Assembly: GCF_001528665.1 (NCBI RefSeq)
Contig: NZ_BBYJ01000030.1
Location: 51,824 to 115,823 of the forward strand
Length of the DNA: 64,000 nucleotides
Direction of reading: 5' to 3'
Origin: Microtetraspora malaysiensis
GTDB taxonomy: Bacteria > Actinomycetota > Actinomycetes > Streptosporangiales > Streptosporangiaceae
This document shows, one piece after another, positions 33,888-42,330 of this stretch. The first letter of the stretch is position 1. Every line of letters begins with the position of its first letter. The notes under the pieces are model-generated. The model did no database searches and was not told where the DNA came from. It saw nothing but the letters and a program-made list of their open reading frames with translations. The translations under genes and the position numbers were made by a program.

Positions 33888-35321
33888 GTGCCGGAGCCCG
33901 ACAGGGATCTGAGCAGGAAGGCGATCGCCCAGGCCCTGGCCGACCTCGCCGACACCGCCCCCCTCACCCTGGTGGAGGTCGCCACCGACGGCGTCACCAC
34001 GTTCCTGCTCCAGCGGGACGGCAACGGCAGCCCCCGCGGCCGGAGCTGGTCGGCGACCTGGCCGGACCTCGCGGGCGAACGCGGATGGGACGCCGACCCG
34101 GCCGAGACCCGAAAGGCCGTGCTACGTGCGTCCCGGGCCCCCTCGCCCTTCGGCGAGGTGATCCTGGTGGCCGCCTCCTCCGGCGATCCGAAGGCCGAGC
34201 AGGCCCTCGACTGGCTGCGCGCGGCGCATCCCGCCGCCCAGGTGCTGCGGGCCGAGGCCCCGGTCGCCGCGCTCGTCCGGGAGGTCATGGCGGACGATCC
34301 GCTGACCCGGTCGTACGAGCTGGTGGTCGTCCTCATCGACCCGGGAACGGACCGGCCTCGGCTGACCAGCAGGCAGCTCTTCCCCCTCGGTTCCCGCCCG
34401 GGGGCCCGCACCCGGGTCTCCGTCCGCTGCGAAGCCGTCGGCCCGAACGGCACCGCGTTCGCCGTGGTCACCTGGCAGGGCCCCGAGCCGCGACTGCTGT
34501 CCGTCCAGTCCGCCCCGCTCGCGCCCGGCCGCTACGAGGTGACCGCCGAGCTGGTACGGCCCGGCCGGGTGAGTTTCACCGGTCTGCCCGCGCTCTCACC
34601 CGACCCCAGAGACTGGAACCAGCTCGTCTCCGCGCTCCCGGACCGGCTGCCGGGGGGCCTCGGCCCCGCGCACCTCGTCTGCGCGGTGGAGGTCTGCGGA
34701 GCGGACGACCAGGTCGCGGAACGGCTGAGCCGGGCCCGCCAAGTGATCAACCTCGCCTCCGGCGAGCTCGGCGACCTGCTCCAGGTCTCCCTCCTCGCCT
34801 ACGCTGCCCACTCGTACGACGCGTCGGCGCCGGAGTTTCCGGTGCGCGTCCCGGCCTGGAAGGCCGGCGCTGGCGAGGCCCTGGACGCGCTCGACGCGCT
34901 GGAGGAACAGGGAGCGGTGGCCAGGGGGTACCCGTACCATCCCCAGGCGGCGCAGGTCGAGGACATGCTCGCCGTGGTCGCCGAACGGCTCGACTGGGCG
35001 GATCCGACGCCCACCGTCGTCCTCACTGTCGGGGGCCGCCCGCCGCATCCGGCGCGCACCGACCCGTCCATGATCCTGCCCTGCCCCCGCCGGCACGACT
35101 GGCGGAAACTCCTCGCCTCCCTGCGGAAGCGGCAGGGCACGGTCCTGGGCGCGATCTGCGACCAGGCGACCGACCAGACGCACCAGGCGTGGCACGGGAT
35201 CGGCGCGACGGCCCTGGCCCACCTGGAGGCGGTGGACGTGCGCGGGCTGGCCGCCGCTCTCGGCCTGGTCGCCTCCTCTCCCGTCCATCTCCCGTTCCCC
35301 CTGCTCGACGAGACGGAGTGA
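33888..35321 (+). CDS. Uncharacterised protein, first gene of GTPase operon
   Basis: 477 residues from GTG 33888, with ATGGAGGA seven bases upstream. No membrane span or recognised domain. The first ~130 residues are alpha/beta (TLVEVATDGVTTFLLQRDG). A middle beta-rich part contains RTRVSVRCEAVGPNGTAF and APGRYEVTAELVRPGRVSF, resembling an immunoglobulin-like sandwich. The C-terminal part has a PRRHDWRKLL segment and ends in LPFPLLDE. Its stop lies within 9 bp of the GTPase start. It may be an adaptor or sensor for the GTPase. Proteins of this kind accompany GTPase-based conflict systems, but assignment is inference. Confidence 0.75.
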   Translation: MPEPDRDLSRKAIAQALADLADTAPLTLVEVATDGVTTFLLQRDGNGSPRGRSWSATWPDLAGERGWDADPAETRKAVLRASRAPSPFGEVILVAASSGDPKAEQALDWLRAAHPAAQVLRAEAPVAALVREVMADDPLTRSYELVVVLIDPGTDRPRLTSRQLFPLGSRPGARTRVSVRCEAVGPNGTAFAVVTWQGPEPRLLSVQSAPLAPGRYEVTAELVRPGRVSFTGLPALSPDPRDWNQLVSALPDRLPGGLGPAHLVCAVEVCGADDQVAERLSRARQVINLASGELGDLLQVSLLAYAAHSYDASAPEFPVRVPAWKAGAGEALDALDALEEQGAVARGYPYHPQAAQVEDMLAVVAERLDWADPTPTVVLTVGGRPPHPARTDPSMILPCPRRHDWRKLLASLRKRQGTVLGAICDQATDQTHQAWHGIGATALAHLEAVDVRGLAAALGLVASSPVHLPFPLLDETE

Positions 35322-35329
35322 CAGAGCGT

Positions 35330-36340
35330 ATGCAGTCCGAACCGAGCCGGGGGCGTCCCGATCACAACATCTCCATGTGGGGCGCCCCCGGCAGCGGCAA
35401 GACCACTCTGCTGGCGGCGTTGTTCATCGCCCTGACCAGGAGGAACGACGACTGGAAGATCGTCGGGTCCGACCCGGCGTCGTCGGACTACCTGATCGAG
35501 AGGACCAACGCCCTCTCGCGGGGCAAGGTGTTCCCCGAGGCGAGCATGGCCCTGGAGCGCTACCACTGGACGCTGATCGGCCCCGCTCCCCAGAAGACCG
35601 GCCTCTGGGGCAGGAAGGCCAAGCCCGGGCCTCCGGCCCGGATCGGCCTCGGCATGTTCGACGCTCCCGGAGGGTTGTTCGGCACGGGACGGCGTCCGGC
35701 GGGCGGCGTGGGCGCTCCGGACGGCGCGGGCGACCCGCGCCGGCAGGAGCTGCTGGACAGCCTTGAGCAGAGCCGGGGCATCGTCTTCCTCTTCGACCCG
35801 ATCAGGGAGTTCACCTTCGGGGACGCCTTCGACCACATGCACGCCCCGCTCGCCCGGCTCGCCGAGCGGATGCTCGCCTCCGGGGAGTTCACCGACGGGA
35901 AGCTGCCGCACCACATCGCCGTGTGCGTCACCAAGTTCGACGACCCCCGGGTGCTGGAGACGGCCGAGAAGCGGCGGCTGCTCACCGTGGACCTCGACGA
36001 TCCGTACCGGCTGCCCCGGGTGGCCAGCGAGGACGCGCGGGAGCTGTTCCACGAGCTGTGCCAGGTGTCGGCCAGCGGCAACGCCGACATGGTGCTCAAC
36101 GCGCTCGACCAGTACTTCCACCCGGATCGGATCCGGTTCTTCGCCACGTCCTCGATCGGCTTCTACGTGGACCGGCGTACCAAGCGCTTCGACTGGGACG
36201 ACTTCCAGAACATGGTCCCCGGGGAGGCGGACGAGGACTCGCGCATCCGGGGGCAGCTGCATCCGATCAACGTGGTGGAGCCGATGCTGTGGCTGGGGCA
36301 GCGACTCGCCGCGATCCGGCCATCGACGGAGATCTCGTGA
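35330..36340 (+). CDS. P-loop GTPase-like protein (TRAFAC class, double-GTPase type suspected)
   Basis: 336 residues from ATG 35330; an in-frame GTG at 35318 overlaps the upstream stop and is an alternative. Walker A is GAPGSGKTT (18-26). The G3-like element is MFDAPGG and the G4-like element is TKFDD in place of NKxD. HNISMWGAPGSGKT places the P-loop right at the N-terminus, as in GTPases of the DO-GTPase/EAD-linked group. An Arg/Gly-rich loop follows G3. It is likely a nucleotide switch. It is translationally coupled (4 bp overlap) to the large membrane protein gene. Confidence 0.85.
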   Translation: MQSEPSRGRPDHNISMWGAPGSGKTTLLAALFIALTRRNDDWKIVGSDPASSDYLIERTNALSRGKVFPEASMALERYHWTLIGPAPQKTGLWGRKAKPGPPARIGLGMFDAPGGLFGTGRRPAGGVGAPDGAGDPRRQELLDSLEQSRGIVFLFDPIREFTFGDAFDHMHAPLARLAERMLASGEFTDGKLPHHIAVCVTKFDDPRVLETAEKRRLLTVDLDDPYRLPRVASEDARELFHELCQVSASGNADMVLNALDQYFHPDRIRFFATSSIGFYVDRRTKRFDWDDFQNMVPGEADEDSRIRGQLHPINVVEPMLWLGQRLAAIRPSTEIS

Positions 36341-38616
36341 CCCGGCGCGAGATCGGCTTCGAGTGGGCGCTGGAGGGGAAGCGGCCCGGCGCCCACGACG
36401 ACTACGAGCTGCTCTCCTGGAGCGACGACCGCCTCGGGCCCGAGGTCTTCGAGGAGATCAGGAGCAGGTACGCCACGGGTCTGTCGGCGGATCTGCCCCA
36501 GGTGACGATCGCGGTCGCGGCGACCCGGGAACGCGAGCGGGTGTCGCGCCACATCGTGCTCGCGATCCAGGACTGGTCCGGGCATCGGGACGCCACCAAC
36601 CGCAAGATTGTCTACACCCGCTGGTTCTACGTCCCGTACCACGATCTGGCCGCCCACCCGGTGTCCTACGCGGCGCTCTACCACGCCCTCGCGGGCCTTC
36701 CGGTGACCCCGTCCCCTCCTCTGGCCGTTCAGGTTCCGGAGTTCGACCCCACGACGGGGTTCGGCGAGGAGGGCGTCCCCGGTCCGGACGCGCTCTCCGC
36801 CGCCGCGCTGCTGCTGACCGGGCGGCCCGTCTGCGTCGTGGGCGCGGACAGCGTCCCCATGATCGAGCGGTTGCGCTTCCTGGACGCCGTCGCCGCGCTG
36901 CTGCCGTACGGCATGCGGGCGCGGCTGACCGCGGCGACCTGGACCAGCAGCACGGCCCGGCACAAGATCAGGCTGTCGTTCGCGCGGCACGCGCCGGAGG
37001 ACGCCTACGAGGTGCGGTGGCGGCACGGTGCGGAGATCACCCGGCGGGACAGCCCGGCCCACGTGTGCCTGGACCTGCTGACCCGGTCCGACGTCCGGCT
37101 CGCGGACCTGCTCCGGGGGCTGGCCGGGGAGACCGAGCCGCTGTCGTTCGGCCCCGCCGACCGGCCGATGGCCGTACGGCTGCTCGAACGCTCCGGCTAT
37201 CCCAAGCTGCGGCCCGACTCCGCGGACGAGGCGGAGCCGGAGCCCCGGGGAACGGAGGAGACCCCGGACGGCGGTGAACCGGACCATCCGGTGAAGCGGG
37301 GAACGGCGGCACCCGCCTCCGGCGCGCCCGATCCCCCCGGACGCGAGCCGGCGCCGGAGCGGAACGACGGCGACGCCCTGCCGGCCGGAACGTCCCCGCC
37401 CGCCGGGAACGCGCGGCGGCTGACCCTGCCCGTCCGCAGCGTGTTGACCTGGCTGGGCCGCGGCCGCGGCCGCGGCAGGTCGCCCGCACCCGGCGCGCCG
37501 CCGGATGGCACGGCCGCGCCCACCACGCCCTACCGGCGGACGGCGGACGAGGGGCCGGCGCCGGGTGCCGTGCCGCTCTCGATGCAGGCCGCGCTCGGCG
37601 GGCTGGAACATGCCGATCGCGGGAAGCAAGCCCGGTCCGGCCGGGGCCCGCAGGCCAAGGTCACGGTGACGGTGGCCTTCGCGACGCTGGGCATCACCTT
37701 GATCGGTCTCGGCGTGGTCGCGCTGGTGCGCGCTCCCGGGGGCGATCCCCCCACCGGCCCGGACGTCGCCGAGGCGCAGCCGGGCACCGTCGTCATCCAG
37801 GCGGCGAACCGGCCGGAGGACGCGTTCGCGACGAACGTGGTGGCCGAGGTCGTCCGGCGCTCGGGCTATCGGTTCGAGATCCGGCGGAGCGACATCCCCG
37901 CCGCCGCCGCGCCCGTCGAGAAGCCGGCCGTGGTCCTCATCGCGGGCCCGGACTCCGCGCTCACGGGAGAACCGCCACAGGGGTTCGTCCAGGCCGGCAC
38001 CATCCCGGTGCCGAGCGCGGACGTCCTGGTCTACGACATCGGGCAGATCACGCCGGAGAAGTTGCGCGCGGCCCTCAAGGGGCAGGACAAGGACGTCCGC
38101 GTCTCGCTGCCGGACACCGACCCGGAGCTGGCGGAGGCCCTGAAACGGCGCTATCCCTCGCTGCGGCTGCAGCCCGTCCCGGCGCAGGACCCGCTGCGCG
38201 CCCTTCGCGACAAGGTGGTGCAGGCCGCCGTCGTGCCCCGCACCGCCGGCGACGGCGGCTACGCGCGGGTGGACGGGCCCGACGGGCTGCCGGGCCGTAC
38301 GATCCTCGCCTTTTACAACGAGGCCGCCCTCGACGTGCTCCACGACGCGCTGGGCAGGGTCGCCGGGTCCATCGACCCGGGCGCTCTGGCGTCGGCGGAG
38401 TACGACTGGCCCGGGAAGGCGGCCGCCCGTGTGGTCGGCGCGGTCCTGCCGCCGGGCGGTCCGTCCGTCGTCTCGCGGGCCGGTGAGCGGGAGAGCGACC
38501 AGGGGCAGGACTCGCTCTGGCTCGCCCTCGTCCTGATCGCCGCCGGAGGCGTGGCCGGCTTCGTGGCCCTCATCGTGGCGATACGCGGTCCCTCCCGGTT
38601 CGAGCCGCGACCGTAA
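36337..38616 (+). CDS. GTPase-associated two-span membrane protein with extracytoplasmic domain
   Basis: 759 residues from GTG 36337. The cytoplasmic N-domain (~1-300) contains VSRHIVLAIQDWSGHRDATN, TRWFYVPYHDLAAHPVSYAALYHAL and LLPYGMRARLTAATW. It resembles GTPase-associated protein 1 (GAP1) domains found beside such GTPases. A ~140-residue Pro/Gly/Arg linker follows, then TM1 (VTVAFATLGITLIGLGVVALV). A ~260-residue external alpha/beta domain comes next, looking like a solute-binding or glycine-betaine-type lobe (GTVVIQAANRPEDAFATNVV, LVYDIGQITPEKL). TM2 (LWLALVLIAAGGVAGFVALIV) is near the C-end. It could relay an outside signal to the GTPase. Confidence 0.8.
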   Translation: MTRREIGFEWALEGKRPGAHDDYELLSWSDDRLGPEVFEEIRSRYATGLSADLPQVTIAVAATRERERVSRHIVLAIQDWSGHRDATNRKIVYTRWFYVPYHDLAAHPVSYAALYHALAGLPVTPSPPLAVQVPEFDPTTGFGEEGVPGPDALSAAALLLTGRPVCVVGADSVPMIERLRFLDAVAALLPYGMRARLTAATWTSSTARHKIRLSFARHAPEDAYEVRWRHGAEITRRDSPAHVCLDLLTRSDVRLADLLRGLAGETEPLSFGPADRPMAVRLLERSGYPKLRPDSADEAEPEPRGTEETPDGGEPDHPVKRGTAAPASGAPDPPGREPAPERNDGDALPAGTSPPAGNARRLTLPVRSVLTWLGRGRGRGRSPAPGAPPDGTAAPTTPYRRTADEGPAPGAVPLSMQAALGGLEHADRGKQARSGRGPQAKVTVTVAFATLGITLIGLGVVALVRAPGGDPPTGPDVAEAQPGTVVIQAANRPEDAFATNVVAEVVRRSGYRFEIRRSDIPAAAAPVEKPAVVLIAGPDSALTGEPPQGFVQAGTIPVPSADVLVYDIGQITPEKLRAALKGQDKDVRVSLPDTDPELAEALKRRYPSLRLQPVPAQDPLRALRDKVVQAAVVPRTAGDGGYARVDGPDGLPGRTILAFYNEAALDVLHDALGRVAGSIDPGALASAEYDWPGKAAARVVGAVLPPGGPSVVSRAGERESDQGQDSLWLALVLIAAGGVAGFVALIVAIRGPSRFEPRP

Positions 38617-38828
38617 CCCGGCCGCCGCTCCTCATCCGGGCGTGTCGGGCGAGTGCCGGAGACCCCGTACGTCCGGCGTGTCGAGCCCGGTTCTTGCCAA
38701 TCTGCTCACTTCCGCGGGGTGATCCGGCCCGGTGGCTGCCGATCTGGCAGGGAATCGACCGACCTGTTGCCCGGTCTGACGCGGCAAATCAGACTACGCG
38801 TGCATAAATGACAGCCGTGGAGGTTGCG

Positions 38829-39509
38829 ATGGCACGCCAGCATTCCCACCCGTTCGTCCCGTACCACCCGGAGCGGTACGACGAGCCGGAGATGATCGCC
38901 CGAGGACGGGCGTTCTACGAGCACCTCGACCAGCGCAGGAGCGTTCGCTTCTTCAGCGACGAACCGGTGCCGCGCGAGTGCCTGGAACTCGCGGTGCGCG
39001 CCGCGAACACCGCGCCGTCGGGGGCGCACCAGCAGCCGTGGAAGTTCGTGCTGATCGGCGACGCGGCGACCAAGAAGCGCATCAGGGAGGCCGCCGAGAT
39101 CGAGGAGCGGCAGAACTACGAGGGCGGCCGGCTCACCCCGGAGTGGCGGGCGGCGCTGGCCCCGCTGGAGACGACCGCGGACAAGGGCTACCTGGAGGTG
39201 GCGCCCTGGTTGGTCGTCTGCTTCGCCGAGAAGTACGGCGTGCGGCCCGACGGCGCCCGGGTCAAGCACTACTACGTCAACGAGAGCGTCGGCATCGCCT
39301 GCGGCCTGTTCATCGCGGCGCTGCACGGGATGGGTCTGTCCACGCTCACCCACACGCCGAACCCGATGGCGTTCCTCAGTGAGATCTGCGCGCGGCCGGC
39401 CAACGAGCGGCCGTACATCCTTTTCCCGGTCGGGTACGCGGCGGCGGACGCGGAGGTGCCCGACCTGATGCGTAAGCCCGACGCCCTGGTGGAGTTCACC
39501 CCGCGCTGA
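38829..39509 (+). CDS. Iodotyrosine deiodinase-like nitroreductase
   Basis: 226 residues from ATG 38829, behind GTGGAGG. FMN-binding nitroreductase fold: RRSVRFFSDEPVPRE, NTAPSGAHQQPWKFVLIGD, and PVGYAAADAEVPDLMRKP. The active-site lid contains EERQNYEGG and TTADKGYLE, supplying the Glu, Tyr and Lys that in iodotyrosine deiodinase clamp the zwitterion of halotyrosine. Overall similarity to the animal enzyme (SVRF, APSGAH, VHYYN-like KHYYVNESVGIACG) is striking. It may remove halogen from halotyrosines or related phenols. Confidence 0.88.
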   Translation: MARQHSHPFVPYHPERYDEPEMIARGRAFYEHLDQRRSVRFFSDEPVPRECLELAVRAANTAPSGAHQQPWKFVLIGDAATKKRIREAAEIEERQNYEGGRLTPEWRAALAPLETTADKGYLEVAPWLVVCFAEKYGVRPDGARVKHYYVNESVGIACGLFIAALHGMGLSTLTHTPNPMAFLSEICARPANERPYILFPVGYAAADAEVPDLMRKPDALVEFTPR

Positions 39510-39539
39510 TCCTCGCCGCCGCTACGGGCGCACCCCGGC

Positions 39540-39600
39540 TTTTGGGCCTTGTAACGGCGGGATGTCAAAGCTACGATCGCCACAACTCTTAGGAAACTTT
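39540..39600 (+). promoter_or_regulatory. Composite chitinase promoter, copy 1
   Basis: TTTTGGGCCTTG, 16 bp, AAGCTACGATC, 10 bp, TTAGGAAACTTT. It contains a -35 TTGTAA (39549) and a -10 TACGAT (39572) 17 bp apart. All three blocks and both spacers recur before the 48882 chitinase. Confidence 0.8.
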
Positions 39601-39799
39601 ATTAAAAGATTAGCTGACACCTCCCACCCCCCGATCCCCCTTCACCTGGCCTGACGACCGGTGGAGCCGCCACCGTCCTCAGGCCGGTCACGCGGCCGCG
39701 GCGCACTCTCCCGCCCCGGCCGCCGCCCCGTACGGCTCGCGTCCGCCACCTCCTCGGACGCGAGCCGTACGGCACCCCCCACTCCGACCCGAGGTGAAC

Positions 39800-41509
39800 A
39801 TGAAGTCACGTGCCATCCTGGTCGCCCTGGCGACCCTCTTCCTGAGCCTCGTCGCGCTACCCGCCCAGGCCACCGCGACACCCACCCTCGGCGCCTCGAC
39901 CACGCTGGCCGCCTATCCGGCCTGGCAGGCGTGGACGGCCTACAGCGCCGGCACGCGCGTCACGTACAACGGCGTCGACTACGAATGCGTCCAGGCGCAC
40001 ACCTCGCTGCCCGGATGGGAGCCGCCGAACGTCCCCGCCCTGTGGAAGGTCGCGGGCGGCGGAGGCGAAACCACGCCGGGCGCGCCCGGCACGCCGAGCG
40101 TCACGGGCGCCACCGACGGCTCGATCTCCCTGAGCTGGGGCGCGGCCGGTGGCACCGTGACCGGCTACCGCGTCTACGAGGGCGGCACGCAGGTCGCCCA
40201 GGTGACCGGGACCACCGCCACGATCTCCAACCTGGCAACCTGCTCGTCGCACACCTACACCGTCAAGGCGTACAACACGGCGGGCGAGTCGGCGGCGAGC
40301 GGCGCGGTCACCGGAAGCACCACCGGCTGCTCCAGCGGCGTGCCGGGCAAGGTGGGGACGGTCACCGCCGGACAGATCGGCGACACCGGCCTCACCCTGA
40401 GCTGGCCGGCCGCGACCGGCACGGTCACCGGCTACCGGATCCGCACCGGCGGCACGGTGGCGGCCACCGTCACCGGCACCTCGCACGCGATCACCGGCCT
40501 GACCGCCTGCACGCCCTACACCTACACGGTCACGGCGTACAACTCGGTCGGCGACGGCCCGGCGAGCGACCCGGTCACCGCCACCACGACCGGCTGCCCG
40601 ATCGGCCCGCTGCCCAAGCACTTCCTCACCGGGTACTGGCACAACTTCGACAACAAGGCGGCCAAGCTGCTGAAGCTGTCGGCCGTGCCGGACGAGTACG
40701 ACCTGATCGCGGTGGCTTTCGGCGAGGCGACCTCCACCGCCGGTGAGGTGAGCTTCAGCGTGGGCGCCGACCTGGCGGCCGGGCTCGGCGGCTACACCGA
40801 CGCGCAGTTCAAGGCGGACGTGCAGTCCCTGCGCAACCGGGGCAAGAAGGTCATCCTCTCCGTCGGCGGTGAGAAGGGCCGGATCCAGGTCGGCAGCGCC
40901 GCCGCCGCGACCAAGTTCGCCGACTCCGTCTACGCCCTGATGCAGAGCTACGGCTTCGACGGCGTGGACATCGACCTGGAGAACGGCCTCAACGCCACCT
41001 ACATGTCCCAGGCGCTGCACTCCCTGCGGACCAAGGCCGGCGCGGGGCTGATCATCACGATGGCGCCGCAGACCATCGACATGCAGTCGACCGGGATGGA
41101 GTACTTCAAGCTCGCGCTGAACATCAAGGACATCCTCACCGTCGTCCACACGCAGTACTACAACTCGGGCTCCATGCTCGGCTGCGACCAGTCCGCCGCG
41201 TACTCGCAGGGGACGGTCAACTTCATGACCGCGCTGGCCTGCATCCAGCTTGAGAACGGCCTGCGCCCCGACCAGGTCGCGCTCGGCCTGCCCGCCGGGC
41301 CCGGGGCGGCCGGGGGCGGCGTCGTGTCACCCTCCCTGGTCAACCAGGCCCTCACCTGCCTGGCGACCCGTACCAGCTGCGGGACCTTCGTGCCGCCGCG
41401 CGCCTACCCCGAGATCAGGGGCGCGATGACCTGGTCGATCAACTGGGACGCCAGCAACAACTGGAACTTCTCCAAGACCGTCAAGCCTCACCTCGCTACC
41501 CTCCCTTAA
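39800..41509 (+). CDS. Secreted GH18 chitinase with chitin-binding and two FN3 domains
   Basis: 569 residues from ATG 39800 with GAGGTG upstream. Signal peptide ~1-28 (cleavage near AQATA). A CBM5/12 chitin-binding module follows (AWQAWTAYSAGTRVTYNGVD, CVQAHTSLPGWEPP, ALWKV). Two fibronectin type III domains come next, with short TTTGC ends. The GH18 catalytic domain has SVGG (KVILSVGGEKG) and FDGVDIDLEN, the complete DxxDxDxE motif with the catalytic Glu. It degrades chitin outside the cell. Its stop lies 17 bp before the next chitinase, so the pair forms an operon. Confidence 0.95.
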   Translation: MKSRAILVALATLFLSLVALPAQATATPTLGASTTLAAYPAWQAWTAYSAGTRVTYNGVDYECVQAHTSLPGWEPPNVPALWKVAGGGGETTPGAPGTPSVTGATDGSISLSWGAAGGTVTGYRVYEGGTQVAQVTGTTATISNLATCSSHTYTVKAYNTAGESAASGAVTGSTTGCSSGVPGKVGTVTAGQIGDTGLTLSWPAATGTVTGYRIRTGGTVAATVTGTSHAITGLTACTPYTYTVTAYNSVGDGPASDPVTATTTGCPIGPLPKHFLTGYWHNFDNKAAKLLKLSAVPDEYDLIAVAFGEATSTAGEVSFSVGADLAAGLGGYTDAQFKADVQSLRNRGKKVILSVGGEKGRIQVGSAAAATKFADSVYALMQSYGFDGVDIDLENGLNATYMSQALHSLRTKAGAGLIITMAPQTIDMQSTGMEYFKLALNIKDILTVVHTQYYNSGSMLGCDQSAAYSQGTVNFMTALACIQLENGLRPDQVALGLPAGPGAAGGGVVSPSLVNQALTCLATRTSCGTFVPPRAYPEIRGAMTWSINWDASNNWNFSKTVKPHLATLP

Positions 41510-42330
41510 CCCCCCAAGGAGTGCGAATGAGATTGCGTCGCATGGCGACGGCGGCACTCGCCGCCGCCGCGATGTCCACCCTCGGCATCGCCGCCGCCAG
41601 TCCGGCGGCACTCGGAGCCTCGACCACGCTGGCCGCGTATCCGGCCTGGCAGGCGTGGACGGCCTACAGCACCGGCGCGAAAGTCACGTACAACGGCGTC
41701 GACTACGAATGCGTGCAGGGACACACCTCGCTGCCCGGATGGGAGCCGCCGAACGTCCCGGCCCTGTGGAAGGTCGCGGGCGGCGGAGGCGGCGACACCA
41801 CGCCGCCGTCGGTTCCGGGGAACCTGCGCAGCACGGGCAGCACGACCGGCAGCATCTCGCTGGCCTGGAACGCCTCCACCGACGACACCGGTGTCACCGG
41901 CTACAACGTCTACCGGAACGGCAACCTGGTGACGACCGTCACCGGGACGACGTACACCGACACCGGCCTGTCCGCGGGCACCTCCTACAGCTACACGGTC
42001 CGCGCCCGGGACGCGGCGAACAACCTTTCCGACCCCAGCAACACGCTGACCGCGAGCACCCAGAGCGGCAACGGCGCGCCGGGCGCCCCGGGCACGCCGA
42101 CCGTCACCGGCAACGCGGACTCGTCGATCTCGCTGTCCTGGCCGGCCTCCAGCGGCACCGTGACCGGCTACCGCGTCTACGAGGGCGGCACGCAGGTCGC
42201 CCAGGTGACCGGGACCACCGCCACGATCTCCAACCTGACGACCTGCTCGTCGCACACCTACACCGTCAAGGCGTACAACGCGACGGGCGAGTCGGCGGCG
42301 AGCGGCGCGGTCACCGGCAGCACCACCGGC
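39892..42330. repeat. Duplicated CBM5/12 and FN3 modules in adjacent chitinases
   Basis: The CBM-coding segments at 39892-40070 and 41619-41797, and the FN3 segments at 40153-40330 and 42157-42334, are near-identical in DNA, including synonymous sites. The flanking catalytic domains are unrelated at DNA level. This indicates module duplication or ongoing gene conversion. Confidence 0.85.

Noticed and set aside
39510..39800. DasR operator (ACTGGTCTAGACCAGT-like) upstream of the chitinase operon
   Set aside because: No such sequence seen by eye at either chitinase promoter; a different conserved element is present instead.
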